Source: CAYMTV01 sp964393525
Lineage (GTDB): Bacteria > Patescibacteriota > Microgenomatia > Daviesbacterales > UBA10151
Assembly: GCA_964393525.1 (NCBI GenBank)
Contig: CAYMTV010000011.1
Span: forward strand, 1 to 29,500
Direction of reading: 5' to 3'
DNA length: 29,500 nucleotides
This document shows positions 21,575 through 29,448 of the stretch, in pieces (the stretch's first letter is position 1; each line of letters starts with the position of its first letter). Under the pieces are notes generated by a model. It was not told the DNA's origin. It ran no database searches and saw nothing but the letters and a program-made list of their open reading frames with translations. The position numbers were made by a program, and so were the translations under genes.

Positions 21575-22828
21575 CTAACTTTGATCAATAATCCCCAGAA
21601 GGGACCAGAAATATATTAAATGCACAATGGACTGGTTTTGAAATGAGCTCCAAAGGACATAAACTGCAAAAAATAAATAAACAGGCTGTTTCAAATCGCT
21701 CTTTTTATGCCTGATTTGTAGAAATGCCACAGCCAGCAAAATGATCCACATTACAAGACCTACTATTCCCGAGAAAAATAAAATATCAACAAAGTAGCTG
21801 TGGGAGCGGGTCACAGCAAGATTTCTCAAGCTATAATAATAAGGAATCTTTAATGAGTTTATGTCTTGACTTGTAAAAAAATTGCTGTAGACAACACCCA
21901 TATTTTCCAGCCCATATCCAAAATAAGGTTTTTGCAAAATAAGTTTTGCCAAAACCTCCCAAAGATAAACCCTTTTTTCCGGTGAGTTATCAATAAGCAA
22001 CTGATTAGTCCTTGGTTGAATAATTTCTTTAAAGACCAAACCTGCTGAATAATAATATGAAGCAAAAAGGGCTGCTGAAGTCACGACAACCGAAATAAAA
22101 ACCATAATCTTCTTAAAAGGAGCCTTACTTAAAAGCCAGAAAAAAACCAGTAATCCAAGCATAAGGATTGCTGCCCTGGAGCCACTTATCAGGATTCCGG
22201 TTGATGTAAATACCAGACAAATTATCCCAAGGTAAAAGGATATTTTTTCCTTTTGCCCTATTAAGTAATAAGCAAACGGTAGGCTTAAAAGTAGAAATCC
22301 AGCGTAAAAATTTGACTGACCAAAGGTAGAGGCAATCCGCCCCGAATATACAACAACCTGCCTGCTAAACAGATTCATTAATATAAAATCCGAAACTGCC
22401 AAAAAAGCCACCAGTAGTGCAGACAATGCAAAAACCCGGGAAAACTCTTTTAAGCTGATCTTGGAAACTGAAAAGAAGATAAATGCCAAAAATAAAAAGA
22501 TATAAGTTAAAAGCCCCTGATAATACGGATAGTCCCCTATTAAACTTGTTTGGGGGTCTATCCCATAGATTGAAGTAATTGCCAAGACCAAAATAAAAAG
22601 CCCGGAAATTGTTTTTAAAAGGCTCCATCTGATCTTGTGATCATCCTTAGACTTTGAAATTGAAAGAAAAAACCAAATAATCCCGGCTACTCCAACCATA
22701 AACAAAAAAAAGACTATTTTGATTACCTCATAACCTAGTTGCAGGTTTGCAATCAAAAGTGGAGTAAAAAAAAGTAACAATAGAAGTACCTTATTAAAAA
22801 GTTGAGTGAAAAGAATCTGCTTTGGCAT
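21575..22828 (-). CDS. O-antigen ligase-like polytopic membrane protein (Wzy_C family)
   Basis: A 417-residue protein with about ten membrane segments. The family region is recognisable: GRIASTFGQSNFYAGFLLL, ISGSRAAILMLGLLVFFW, a periplasmic loop with YGLENMGVVYSNFF, and SHSYFVDILFFSGIVGLVMW with the conserved histidine. Such proteins transfer lipid-linked glycans to lipid A, to pilins or other proteins, or polymerise them. The neighbouring Thr/Pro-rich surface proteins are possible acceptors, which is inference only. Start at the ATG at 22828; a TTG at 22831 is adjacent. It sits 34 bases after pgk. Confidence 0.8.
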   Translation of the reverse strand: MPKQILFTQLFNKVLLLLLFFTPLLIANLQLGYEVIKIVFFLFMVGVAGIIWFFLSISKSKDDHKIRWSLLKTISGLFILVLAITSIYGIDPQTSLIGDYPYYQGLLTYIFLFLAFIFFSVSKISLKEFSRVFALSALLVAFLAVSDFILMNLFSRQVVVYSGRIASTFGQSNFYAGFLLLSLPFAYYLIGQKEKISFYLGIICLVFTSTGILISGSRAAILMLGLLVFFWLLSKAPFKKIMVFISVVVTSAALFASYYYSAGLVFKEIIQPRTNQLLIDNSPEKRVYLWEVLAKLILQKPYFGYGLENMGVVYSNFFTSQDINSLKIPYYYSLRNLAVTRSHSYFVDILFFSGIVGLVMWIILLAVAFLQIRHKKSDLKQPVYLFFAVYVLWSSFQNQSIVHLIYFWSLLGIIDQS

Positions 22829-22862
22829 CAATACGGAAGATATATTAAGAGGATGTCCTAAA

Positions 22863-23861
22863 TCAACTAAGAGCTTCCATGGTGGGCAGTGTCCCTTCGG
22901 ATAAAAGCTTTAACATTGCTCCACCACCAACAGAAACCAAACCTTTATCTTCAAACTTTTCCAGAAGGCCAAGCTTGGTGATTGCTGCTACGATGTCTCC
23001 TCCTCCAACTATTGTCTCGGCCTGGGAAAACAATATAGCCTCAGCTAGTTTTCCGGTGCCTTTAATCCCTTCCGGATCTTCATATTTGCCAATCGGTCCA
23101 CCCCAGATAATCTCTCCGGCGTTTTTGATTAATCTGATAAATGCTTCAACCGATTCTTCGGCTAAATCAATTCCATTTTCCCCAAGAGTCCCTAGCATTA
23201 CATTTCTTGGAACTTCTAGGTTTTTTTCTTTAATTTCTTTTGGTAGAAGTCCTCCCACCAAAACTGCATCGCAAAATTCTGCCAAAGCCAAAACCGAGCC
23301 AAACTTATCTTCAACTTTGGCTCCGCCCACTATAGCAACTAAAGGCTTTCTCGGGTTTTCCCGGGCCCGGGTTAAAACCGAAACCTCTCTGGTAAACCTC
23401 AAGCCCGCAGCATGCGGCAGGAGGGTTGGGAGGACAGTTGTTGATGCCGCGGGCCGATGGGAGGCAAAAGCCTCATAAACAAAAACATCGCCCATTTTGG
23501 CAAGCTCTTTTGCATATTCTAAATCTCCCCCATCCTCCCCGCTCTCAAATCTTAAATTTTCCAAAACATCCAAATCCCCTTTGGGCAAATTGCCTTGTTT
23601 GTGTTGTTCTGCAAGCCAGTTGGAAACAGGTTTTACCGAAAGTTCCGGAACTTCTTTGCCCCCGGGTCTGCCAATATGACCTATGACAATTACTTTTTGG
23701 GCATTTTCCAGACAAAGCTTAAGTGTAGGCATACCCGCCTTCAATCTGAAATCATCCTGTACCCTGTACCCCGTATCCTGTATCCTTTCTAAAGGAACAT
23801 CAATATCCAAGCGCAGTAGAACTTTTTTTCCTTTGACAAATTCAGGCGAAACAACTTGCAT
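22863..23861 (-). CDS. pgk: Phosphoglycerate kinase, short form
   Basis: Transfers phosphate from 1,3-bisphosphoglycerate to ADP in glycolysis. At 332 residues it is clearly shorter than the usual 390-410. The N-terminus reads LRLDIDVPL where R-x-D-F-N-V-P is usual, so the conserved Asn is Asp. HIGRPGGK, LENLRF, the His-Arg in ASHRPAAST, GGAKVEDK, WGGPIGKYE, GGGDIVAAI and SVGGGAMLKLL remain. Loops between them are trimmed, including the region around the usual DIGP motif. Residues about 25-36 (RIQDTGYRVQDD) derive from a heptanucleotide tandem repeat. Function is likely retained. It lies between carB and the ligase gene. Confidence 0.9.
   Translation of the reverse strand: MQVVSPEFVKGKKVLLRLDIDVPLERIQDTGYRVQDDFRLKAGMPTLKLCLENAQKVIVIGHIGRPGGKEVPELSVKPVSNWLAEQHKQGNLPKGDLDVLENLRFESGEDGGDLEYAKELAKMGDVFVYEAFASHRPAASTTVLPTLLPHAAGLRFTREVSVLTRARENPRKPLVAIVGGAKVEDKFGSVLALAEFCDAVLVGGLLPKEIKEKNLEVPRNVMLGTLGENGIDLAEESVEAFIRLIKNAGEIIWGGPIGKYEDPEGIKGTGKLAEAILFSQAETIVGGGDIVAAITKLGLLEKFEDKGLVSVGGGAMLKLLSEGTLPTMEALS
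23754..23788. repeat. Heptanucleotide tandem repeat inside pgk
   Basis: Five 7-base units in a row: ATCCTGT, ACCCTGT, ACCCCGT, ATCCTGT, ATCCTTT. They encode a surface loop near the N-terminus of PGK between the DVPL strand and the FRLKAGMPTL helix. Confidence 0.75.
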
Positions 23862-23920
23862 AAATTTATCTTAACATAACTTAAATCCAAAACTTGACAT
23901 CAAAAAGACAAAAAACTTAT

Positions 23921-26900
23921 TTAGTTTAAATACTCATCCCAGGATTTGATCTCCAAATCTTCCATTCTTTTGCTCGCCATGCTCTCTGCAAAAACTATAG
24001 CAGATTGAAGATTGGTAATAAGTGGAATACCATACTCCACACAAGTTCTTCTCATAATAAACCCATCTCTATCCCCTGCCAGTCCGGCCTTGCCTGCCGG
24101 CAGGCTGGCAGGGGGGCCTTTTATATCCTGCGGACCTACTATATTTATAACAAAGTCAATTTTTCCCTCCTCCATCAGGTCCAAAACAGAAGGGTTTTTA
24201 CTCTCCGAAATCTTGTAGACCAAAGTATTTTTTATCCCGTTTTGGGAAAGCAGTTTTGAAGTTTTTTCTGTAGCATAAATTCTTAAACCCAAATCAGATA
24301 GTTTCTTTGCGCTGCCCAAGAAATGCAGTTTATTTTCCTCTCCGCCTATTGTTATGTAGATGCTTTTTTGTGGAAGCTTCCCCCCTGTTGCAAGAAAAGC
24401 TTTTAGAAAAGCTTCTTCCAAATCCTCCCCAAAACAGGCTACCTCACCGGTTGAGGCCATCTCCACTTTGAGTGTCGGATCCGCACCTTTGATTCTGTTA
24501 AAAGAAAACTGGGCAGCTTTAACAGAAACATAATCTAAATCCAAGGTTTTAAAATCTTCCTTAATCTCCTCACCAAGCATCACTTTAGTTGCTATTTCAA
24601 CAAAGTTATATCCAGTAACCTTGGAAACAAACGGAAAAGAACGTGATGCCCTAAGATTTAATTCAATGACTTTAACATTGTTATCTTTGGCTAAAAATTG
24701 AATATTGAAAGGTCCGTTAATATTTAAGGCCTTGACAATTTTTTTGGTTGCCAGCTTTATTTGCCTAACTGTTTCCAAATAAAGCCTTTGAGGAGGCAGG
24801 ACTATGGTAGCATCACCGGAGTGAACTCCGGCATTTTCTACATGCTCCGAGATGGCATAAATTATTAGTCTGCCATCTTTGGCTACTCCATCTATTTCTA
24901 TCTCTTTGGCATTGTCAATAAACTTGGAAATGACTACCGGGTGTTCTTTTGAAACTTCAGTAGCACCCCTAAGATACTTATCTAACTCTTTGGCATTTGA
25001 AGCGATATTCATAGCGCTGCCTGATAAAACATAAGATGGTCTTATTAAAACAGGGTAGCCGATTTTTTTGGCAAAAACTTCTGCCTCTTTAAAGCTTGCA
25101 AGCTTACTCCATTCGGGCTGGTCAATATTAAGATTGTCTAAAAGATCGGAAAATTTATTCCTGTTTTCCGCCCGGTCAATGTTTCTAGGACTTGTGCCAA
25201 ATATCTTCATCCCGGCGTTGAAACAACTCATTGCCAGATTGTTTGGAACCTGTCCGCCAAATGCCAGTACAAGAGCGGCATTTTCTTCTATCTCATAGAT
25301 ATCAGCTACTCTCTCAAAGGTAAGTTCCTCAAAATAAAGCTTATCTGCTATGTCAAAATCTGTTGAAACTGTTTCCGGATTGCAGTTGATCATAATGGTT
25401 TCAAATCCTTTTTGCCTGAAAGTCTGACCTGAAGTCACTGAACACCAGTCAAATTCAACGGAGCTACCTATCCTATAAGGGCCAGAGCCTAAGACTATCA
25501 CCTTGTTAGCCAGGTTAGGTAGTGAATCGACTTTGTACGGCACAGTTGAAGCACCTAAGGAGGGAGTTTTAGTCGCGGGTGACAGCCCGCGGGGCGCCCC
25601 TGAATGGGGCCCCGCGCTTGTTAGCGCAGTGGGTAAATTCAGGGGCTGCGGGCTGGCAGGACCCGCGTTCCCAGGAACTAAATCATTTTCATCCCCGTGA
25701 TAAGTTAAATAAAGGTAGTTAGTTTTGGCAGGATATTCAGCTGCCAAAGTATCGATATGTTTAACGTAGGGCAAAATCCCCCACTTTTTTCTAAGCTCCC
25801 TGACCGCATCTTCATCAATTTTAAGGGCCAGTGAAATAAGCTTATCCGAAAAACCTAATTTTTTTGCTTTGACTAGATTGTCCTCATCAACTTTAACTTT
25901 TTCAGATTTCAACTCACCTTCTGCTTCAACAATTTCTTTTATTTGATACAAAAACCAGGGATCAATTCCGGTTGACTGGTAGATCTTGCTTATTGAAGTT
26001 CCGCTTGCAAGCTGCTGGGCAACATTAAATAATCTCTGTGTACTGGGTACTAAAAATTCATCCAGTGCCAGCTCTTTTCTTTTTTTCCATTCTGTATTCT
26101 CCATTCTAAATTCTGCATTCAATAACCCATCTCTTCCTGTCTCAAGCATCCTGACCGCTTTTTGCAAAGCCTCCGGAAAACTTCTTCCAATTGCCATAAC
26201 TTCTCCAACACTTTTCATCTCCGAACCTATCTGATCCTTTGAACCCTCAAATTTTTGCAGATCCCAGCGGGGAATTTTAACTACAATGTAATCTAAAGCA
26301 GGCTCAAAAAAAGCCGAAGTTATTTGAGTAATATTATTTTTCAATTCAGATAGTTTGTAGCCTAAAGAAAGCTTAGCTGCTATATAAGCTAAGGGATAAC
26401 CTGTGGCTTTTGAGGCTAAAGCTGAAGAGCGGGAAAGTCTGGCATTGACTTCTATTACCCGGTAATCATCTGAGTTAGGATCCAAAGCATACTGGATATT
26501 ACACTCCCCGACGATACCCAAATGTTCTATTACCTGAAGTGCTATTTCTCGCAAAAAATGGTATTGGTAATTATTTAAGGTCTGGGAGGGTGCAACTACT
26601 ATACTTTCTCCCGTATGTATTCCCAAAGGATCTACATTCTCCATGTTACATACTGTAATTTTATTGCCATTTGTGTCTCTGACAACTTCATACTCAACTT
26701 CTTTCCAATGTTTTAAATACTCTTCCACTGAAACTTGCGGAGATCTTTTTAAAGCAACCGTCACAACCTGCTTAAGCTCTTTTTCGTTGTTTACCACGGA
26801 TGAGCCTAAGCCTCCTAAAGCAAAAGCGCTTCTTATAATTAAAGGAAACCCAAGGTTGTTGGCAATTTTTAATGCTTTGTCCAGGCTATTGGCAAAATCG

Positions 26901-27334
26901 CCTTTGGCTATTTTTATCCCGATAGATTTTAAGGTTTTGGCAAAAATTTGCCGATCCTCGGTCATCTCAATACTTTTAACAGGGGTTCCTAAAACCTGAA
27001 CACTATATTTTTTCAAAATACCGTTTTTGTCCAGTTGTAAAGCGCAATTTAGCGCAGTCTGTCCTCCAAAACTTAAAGAGATTGCATCCGGTTTTTCTTT
27101 CTCAATCACTTTTTCTACAAAATATGGATTTACCGGTAAAAAATAAATCTTGTCTGCCAGCTCACTTGAGGTTTGAATAGTGGCGATATTGGGGTTTATT
27201 AAAACGGTTTTAATTCCTTCCTCCTTAAAAGCTTTTAAAGCCTGGGAGCCGGAATAATCAAACTCCCCAGCTTCACCTATTTTCAAAGCGCCTGAACCTA
27301 GTAAAAGTATTTTTTTAATAGATTTATGATCCAT
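23921..27334 (-). CDS. carB: Carbamoyl-phosphate synthase large subunit, with three in-frame inserts
   Basis: Makes carbamoyl phosphate from bicarbonate, ammonia and ATP for pyrimidine and arginine synthesis, using ammonia from CarA. At 1137 residues it is longer than the typical 1060-1075. Both ATP-grasp halves are complete: GSGALKIGEAGEFDYSGSQA and INPNIATIQTS, then a second copy with LGSGPYRIGSSVEFDW and INCNPETVSTDFD. A C-terminal MGS-like allosteric domain follows. The excess length lies in three repeat-derived stretches: about residues 404-417, 557-587 (the linker between halves), and 1074-1088 (MGS-like domain). It is separated from carA by 104 bases of AT-rich repeat. Confidence 0.95.
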   Translation of the reverse strand: MDHKSIKKILLLGSGALKIGEAGEFDYSGSQALKAFKEEGIKTVLINPNIATIQTSSELADKIYFLPVNPYFVEKVIEKEKPDAISLSFGGQTALNCALQLDKNGILKKYSVQVLGTPVKSIEMTEDRQIFAKTLKSIGIKIAKGDFANSLDKALKIANNLGFPLIIRSAFALGGLGSSVVNNEKELKQVVTVALKRSPQVSVEEYLKHWKEVEYEVVRDTNGNKITVCNMENVDPLGIHTGESIVVAPSQTLNNYQYHFLREIALQVIEHLGIVGECNIQYALDPNSDDYRVIEVNARLSRSSALASKATGYPLAYIAAKLSLGYKLSELKNNITQITSAFFEPALDYIVVKIPRWDLQKFEGSKDQIGSEMKSVGEVMAIGRSFPEALQKAVRMLETGRDGLLNAEFRMENTEWKKRKELALDEFLVPSTQRLFNVAQQLASGTSISKIYQSTGIDPWFLYQIKEIVEAEGELKSEKVKVDEDNLVKAKKLGFSDKLISLALKIDEDAVRELRKKWGILPYVKHIDTLAAEYPAKTNYLYLTYHGDENDLVPGNAGPASPQPLNLPTALTSAGPHSGAPRGLSPATKTPSLGASTVPYKVDSLPNLANKVIVLGSGPYRIGSSVEFDWCSVTSGQTFRQKGFETIMINCNPETVSTDFDIADKLYFEELTFERVADIYEIEENAALVLAFGGQVPNNLAMSCFNAGMKIFGTSPRNIDRAENRNKFSDLLDNLNIDQPEWSKLASFKEAEVFAKKIGYPVLIRPSYVLSGSAMNIASNAKELDKYLRGATEVSKEHPVVISKFIDNAKEIEIDGVAKDGRLIIYAISEHVENAGVHSGDATIVLPPQRLYLETVRQIKLATKKIVKALNINGPFNIQFLAKDNNVKVIELNLRASRSFPFVSKVTGYNFVEIATKVMLGEEIKEDFKTLDLDYVSVKAAQFSFNRIKGADPTLKVEMASTGEVACFGEDLEEAFLKAFLATGGKLPQKSIYITIGGEENKLHFLGSAKKLSDLGLRIYATEKTSKLLSQNGIKNTLVYKISESKNPSVLDLMEEGKIDFVINIVGPQDIKGPPASLPAGKAGLAGDRDGFIMRRTCVEYGIPLITNLQSAIVFAESMASKRMEDLEIKSWDEYLN
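24073..24114. repeat. GC-rich nested palindrome in frame in carB (MGS-like domain)
   Basis: CCCCTGCCAG (24073-24082) pairs perfectly with CTGGCAGGGG (24105-24114). Between them is GCCTGCCGGCAGGC (24092-24105), identical to the core inserted in dacA. It encodes a Pro/Ala/Gly stretch (PPASLPAGKAGLAG). Confidence 0.85.
25575..25666. repeat. 92-bp multi-stem palindrome in frame in carB (interdomain linker)
   Basis: Nested perfect stems from outside in: GCGGGT/ACCCGC (25575-25580, 25661-25666), CAGCCCGC/GCGGGCTG (25583-25590, 25648-25655), GCCCCTGAAT/ATTCAGGGGC (25596-25605, 25637-25646), then GCGC/GCGC (25614-25617, 25624-25627), with GGGGCCCC at 25606-25613. It is far richer in GC than flanking carB. 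Confidence 0.9.
26086..26123. repeat. AT-rich word repeat in frame in carB
   Basis: On the coding strand GAATGCAGAATTTAGAATGG continues with GAGAATACAGAATGG: imperfect tandem copies of a GAAT.CAGAAT-type word. They encode NAEFRMENTEWKK in a linker that is variable in the family. Confidence 0.6.
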
Positions 27335-27438
27335 AGTAAGAGTTAAAAGTATAAAGTTTAAAGTTAAAAGTTGCAGTTTTAAGTTTTAAATTTTGAATTT
27401 TGAACTGTAATTTTGAACTTTGCATTTTGAATTTTGAA
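27335..27438. repeat. AT-rich micro-repeat between carA and carB
   Basis: Dense copies of AAAGTTAAAAGT and TTTTGAATTTTGAACT words fill the whole junction. Similar words form the termini of the palindrome at 14521-14656. No gene is seen. Confidence 0.6.
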
Positions 27439-28533
27439 CTAAAGCAAACTAATAAATTCATCAAAAATATATTGCGCTTCAACCGGGCCTGGAGTAGCTT
27501 CGGGATGGAATTGGGAAGATAAAAAGGGCTTCTTTTTATGCCTAATCCCCTCATTTGTTCCGTCATTTAAATTAACAAACCACTCTACCCAATCCGAAGA
27601 AAGCTTTCCAGGATCAACTGCAAATCCGTGATTTTGGGAAGTAACTATGGCTTTCCCGGAAATTTTATCCAAAACAGGCTGATTTTGAGATCTGTGGCCA
27701 AATTTTAATTTGTAGGTATCTCCTCCTGCTGCTAAAGCCAAAAGTTGGTTACCCAAACATATCCCACAAGTTGGTATTCCCTCATCCATTAACTGCCTAA
27801 TTGTCTCTATTGTTTCACGAGCCATTTTTGGGTCTCCTGGTCCATTTGAGATCAAAACTCCGTCAAAATTCAAATTTTCTTTTAACGGGTTGAAATCCCA
27901 GGGAACTCTAGTCACCCTAACCTTTCTTTTGACTAAAGAGCGGACGATATTTTCCTTTGCTCCACAGTCAATAAGCACAATATTTTTCTTGCCTTCCCCA
28001 TAAGTTTGAACTTCTTGAGCTGAGACATAGGGCATGATATTTTCCGCATTAGGATCATAAATTTGGTTATTCGAAGAAGAGCTTTGCTTATTAGTTACTA
28101 CGTTAGTAGGAGCTTCGCTCATTGGTTCATGGTTCATAGTAATTTGACCCAGCATGACTCCATGATGCCTTAATTTTGAGGTCAAAGCTCTAGTGTCTAT
28201 CCTCTGCAAAGCCGGAATTTTCTCTGCTTTAAGCCAGTCAGCCAGCGAGCGCTTAGCCAGGTAGTGTGAATACTTATCTATATAATTTTGAACAATAAGC
28301 CCTTTGATTTGAATTTTTTGGGATTCAAAGAATTCTTTTTTGGGGACGCCATAATTTCCAACTAAAGGATAGGTTAAAATAAGAATCTGGCCGAAATACG
28401 AAGGATCAGTAAAAGTTTCCGGATACCCTACCATGCCGGTATTAAAAACAACCTCACCTGAGCTAGATCCCTCTGCCCCAAAAGATTCTCCTTCTAAAAC
28501 TGTTCCATCGCTTAAAACAAGTTTCCCAAGCAT
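27439..28533 (-). CDS. carA: Carbamoyl-phosphate synthase small subunit
   Basis: The glutamine amidotransferase subunit that supplies ammonia to CarB. The N-terminal domain starts LVLSDGTVLEGESFG, with NTGMVGYPETFTDPSY. The C-terminal class I amidotransferase has the nucleophile in CGICLGNQLLALAAGG and the His-Glu pair in SQFHPEATPGP. The start is set at the ATG at 28533 (364 residues); the TTG at 28542 is in frame but adds only three residues. Residues about 150-160 (a Ser/Gln-rich stretch before MPYVSAQE) form a loop between the domains. A promoter lies about 110 bases upstream. Confidence 0.95.
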   Translation of the reverse strand: MLGKLVLSDGTVLEGESFGAEGSSSGEVVFNTGMVGYPETFTDPSYFGQILILTYPLVGNYGVPKKEFFESQKIQIKGLIVQNYIDKYSHYLAKRSLADWLKAEKIPALQRIDTRALTSKLRHHGVMLGQITMNHEPMSEAPTNVVTNKQSSSSNNQIYDPNAENIMPYVSAQEVQTYGEGKKNIVLIDCGAKENIVRSLVKRKVRVTRVPWDFNPLKENLNFDGVLISNGPGDPKMARETIETIRQLMDEGIPTCGICLGNQLLALAAGGDTYKLKFGHRSQNQPVLDKISGKAIVTSQNHGFAVDPGKLSSDWVEWFVNLNDGTNEGIRHKKKPFLSSQFHPEATPGPVEAQYIFDEFISLL

Positions 28534-28612
28534 AAAATTCAAAAAAATACGGCTCTCGCCGCATTAAAAAATATTAATCTGATATAAAATTCCAAGCAGC
28601 CGCATCAAAACC

Positions 28613-28635
28613 TTTAGTCTGAGCCTATCGAAGAC
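28613..28635. repeat. Short repeat in the carA leader
   Basis: On the carA strand it reads CTTCGATAGGCTCAGAC, a word of the same widespread repeat type as those in gap and beside alr. AGTCT/AGAC-type ends can form a short hairpin. It sits at the predicted 5' end of the carA mRNA. Confidence 0.5.
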
Positions 28636-28643
28636 CTTGTGCT

Positions 28644-28672
28644 AGTTTAAAGAAAGATAAAATTTATGTCAA
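28644..28672 (-). promoter_or_regulatory. carA promoter
   Basis: TTGACA (28672-28667), a 17-base spacer and TAAACT (28649-28644). The start is predicted near 28637, so the leader is about 100 bases and includes the short repeat. Confidence 0.65.
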
Positions 28673-28736
28673 TATACTAACTTCCATCCCAAAAATGGAA
28701 TTTTCTTTAAATACCTGACAGATAACTTAACCTTTC

Positions 28737-29312
28737 TTAATAACGCTTCATAACGCTTCCCAGCCAGATGTACCACAAGGGATTGACTACAAATCCTTCA
28801 ATCAGTACCGGGTACAAAAGCCATGGGTTCGCAGGATCCAAGACTGTTAACCTGGCAAGATAGATCACTACCAAAAGCACTCCAGAAAGGTAGCCTAATA
28901 ATCTCAAATTACCAGGAAACTGCTTATGTTTGTCCATCAACCAGGAGAATTTTAAAATTCCCAACCCGGTTACCCCAAAGGCTAATAGCCCTCTTGGATC
29001 AACCTGGCTTGGAAGATCGGTATTTATCCCGGCCGGCGGATTGATGGTATTGGCAAGATCATATCCCCCATGCACTAAAGCCCCCAGTGATCCGGCAATT
29101 AAAAAGACCGCGCCCAAGGCTGCAAACCCATTCTCTTCTTTTTTAAAAACCTCATACAGGTAGACTGCAACTTTTATAGCAAACAATCCTCCAAGGGCTA
29201 AAAATATACTCGAGTAAAACGGATTTCTGGCTATAACAAAAAAGTAAGCGTAAGCCAAACCTGAAAACCCTGCTAATATGGCTGACCATGAGGCAAAGTT
29301 TTGAAATTTCAT
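28737..29312 (-). CDS. Hypothetical polytopic membrane protein
   Basis: A 191-residue protein with about six membrane segments (for example SAILAGFSGLAYAYFFVI, SIFLALGGLFAIKVAVYLY, LGAVFLIAGSLGALVHGGYD, LRLLGYLSGVLLVVIYLA). A conserved-looking HGGYDLAN sits at the end of the third. I do not recognise the family with certainty. The start is well supported by AGAGGGGGTGA, 8 bases before the ATG (29319-29329), one of the strongest ribosome binding sites in the window. It lies between carA and tRNA-Ile. Confidence 0.8.
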   Translation of the reverse strand: MKFQNFASWSAILAGFSGLAYAYFFVIARNPFYSSIFLALGGLFAIKVAVYLYEVFKKEENGFAALGAVFLIAGSLGALVHGGYDLANTINPPAGINTDLPSQVDPRGLLAFGVTGLGILKFSWLMDKHKQFPGNLRLLGYLSGVLLVVIYLARLTVLDPANPWLLYPVLIEGFVVNPLWYIWLGSVMKRY

Positions 29313-29347
29313 TTTTTTCTCACCCCCTCTTTTTTGAAACTAATTTA

Positions 29348-29376
29348 GTTTTAGAACTATTGGAGAAAATTTTCAA
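29348..29376 (-). promoter_or_regulatory. Possible promoter of the membrane protein gene
   Basis: TTGAAA (29376-29371), a 17-base spacer and TAAAAC (29353-29348) on the minus strand, giving a leader of about 30 bases that contains the Shine-Dalgarno sequence. Confidence 0.4.
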
Positions 29377-29399
29377 GAAGAAATTAAGGGATTAAGTGT

Positions 29400-29434
29400 A
29401 AGCTACCATTCCCACCCTCCGGGTGGATTAGCTT
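29400..29434. terminator. Nested palindrome downstream of tRNA-Ile
   Basis: AAGCTA (29400-29405) pairs with TAGCTT (29429-29434), enclosing CCACCC (29412-29417)/GGGTGG (29421-29426). It may end the tRNA transcript, although no U-tract follows. It could also be a repeat or integration scar beside the tRNA. Confidence 0.4.
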
Positions 29435-29448
29435 GGCACCCTTTCTTG

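Noticed and set aside
22879..23478. 199-codon plus-strand ORF antisense to pgk
   Set aside because: It is a shadow of the strongly supported pgk frame, with low-complexity Ser/Pro composition and no start signals.
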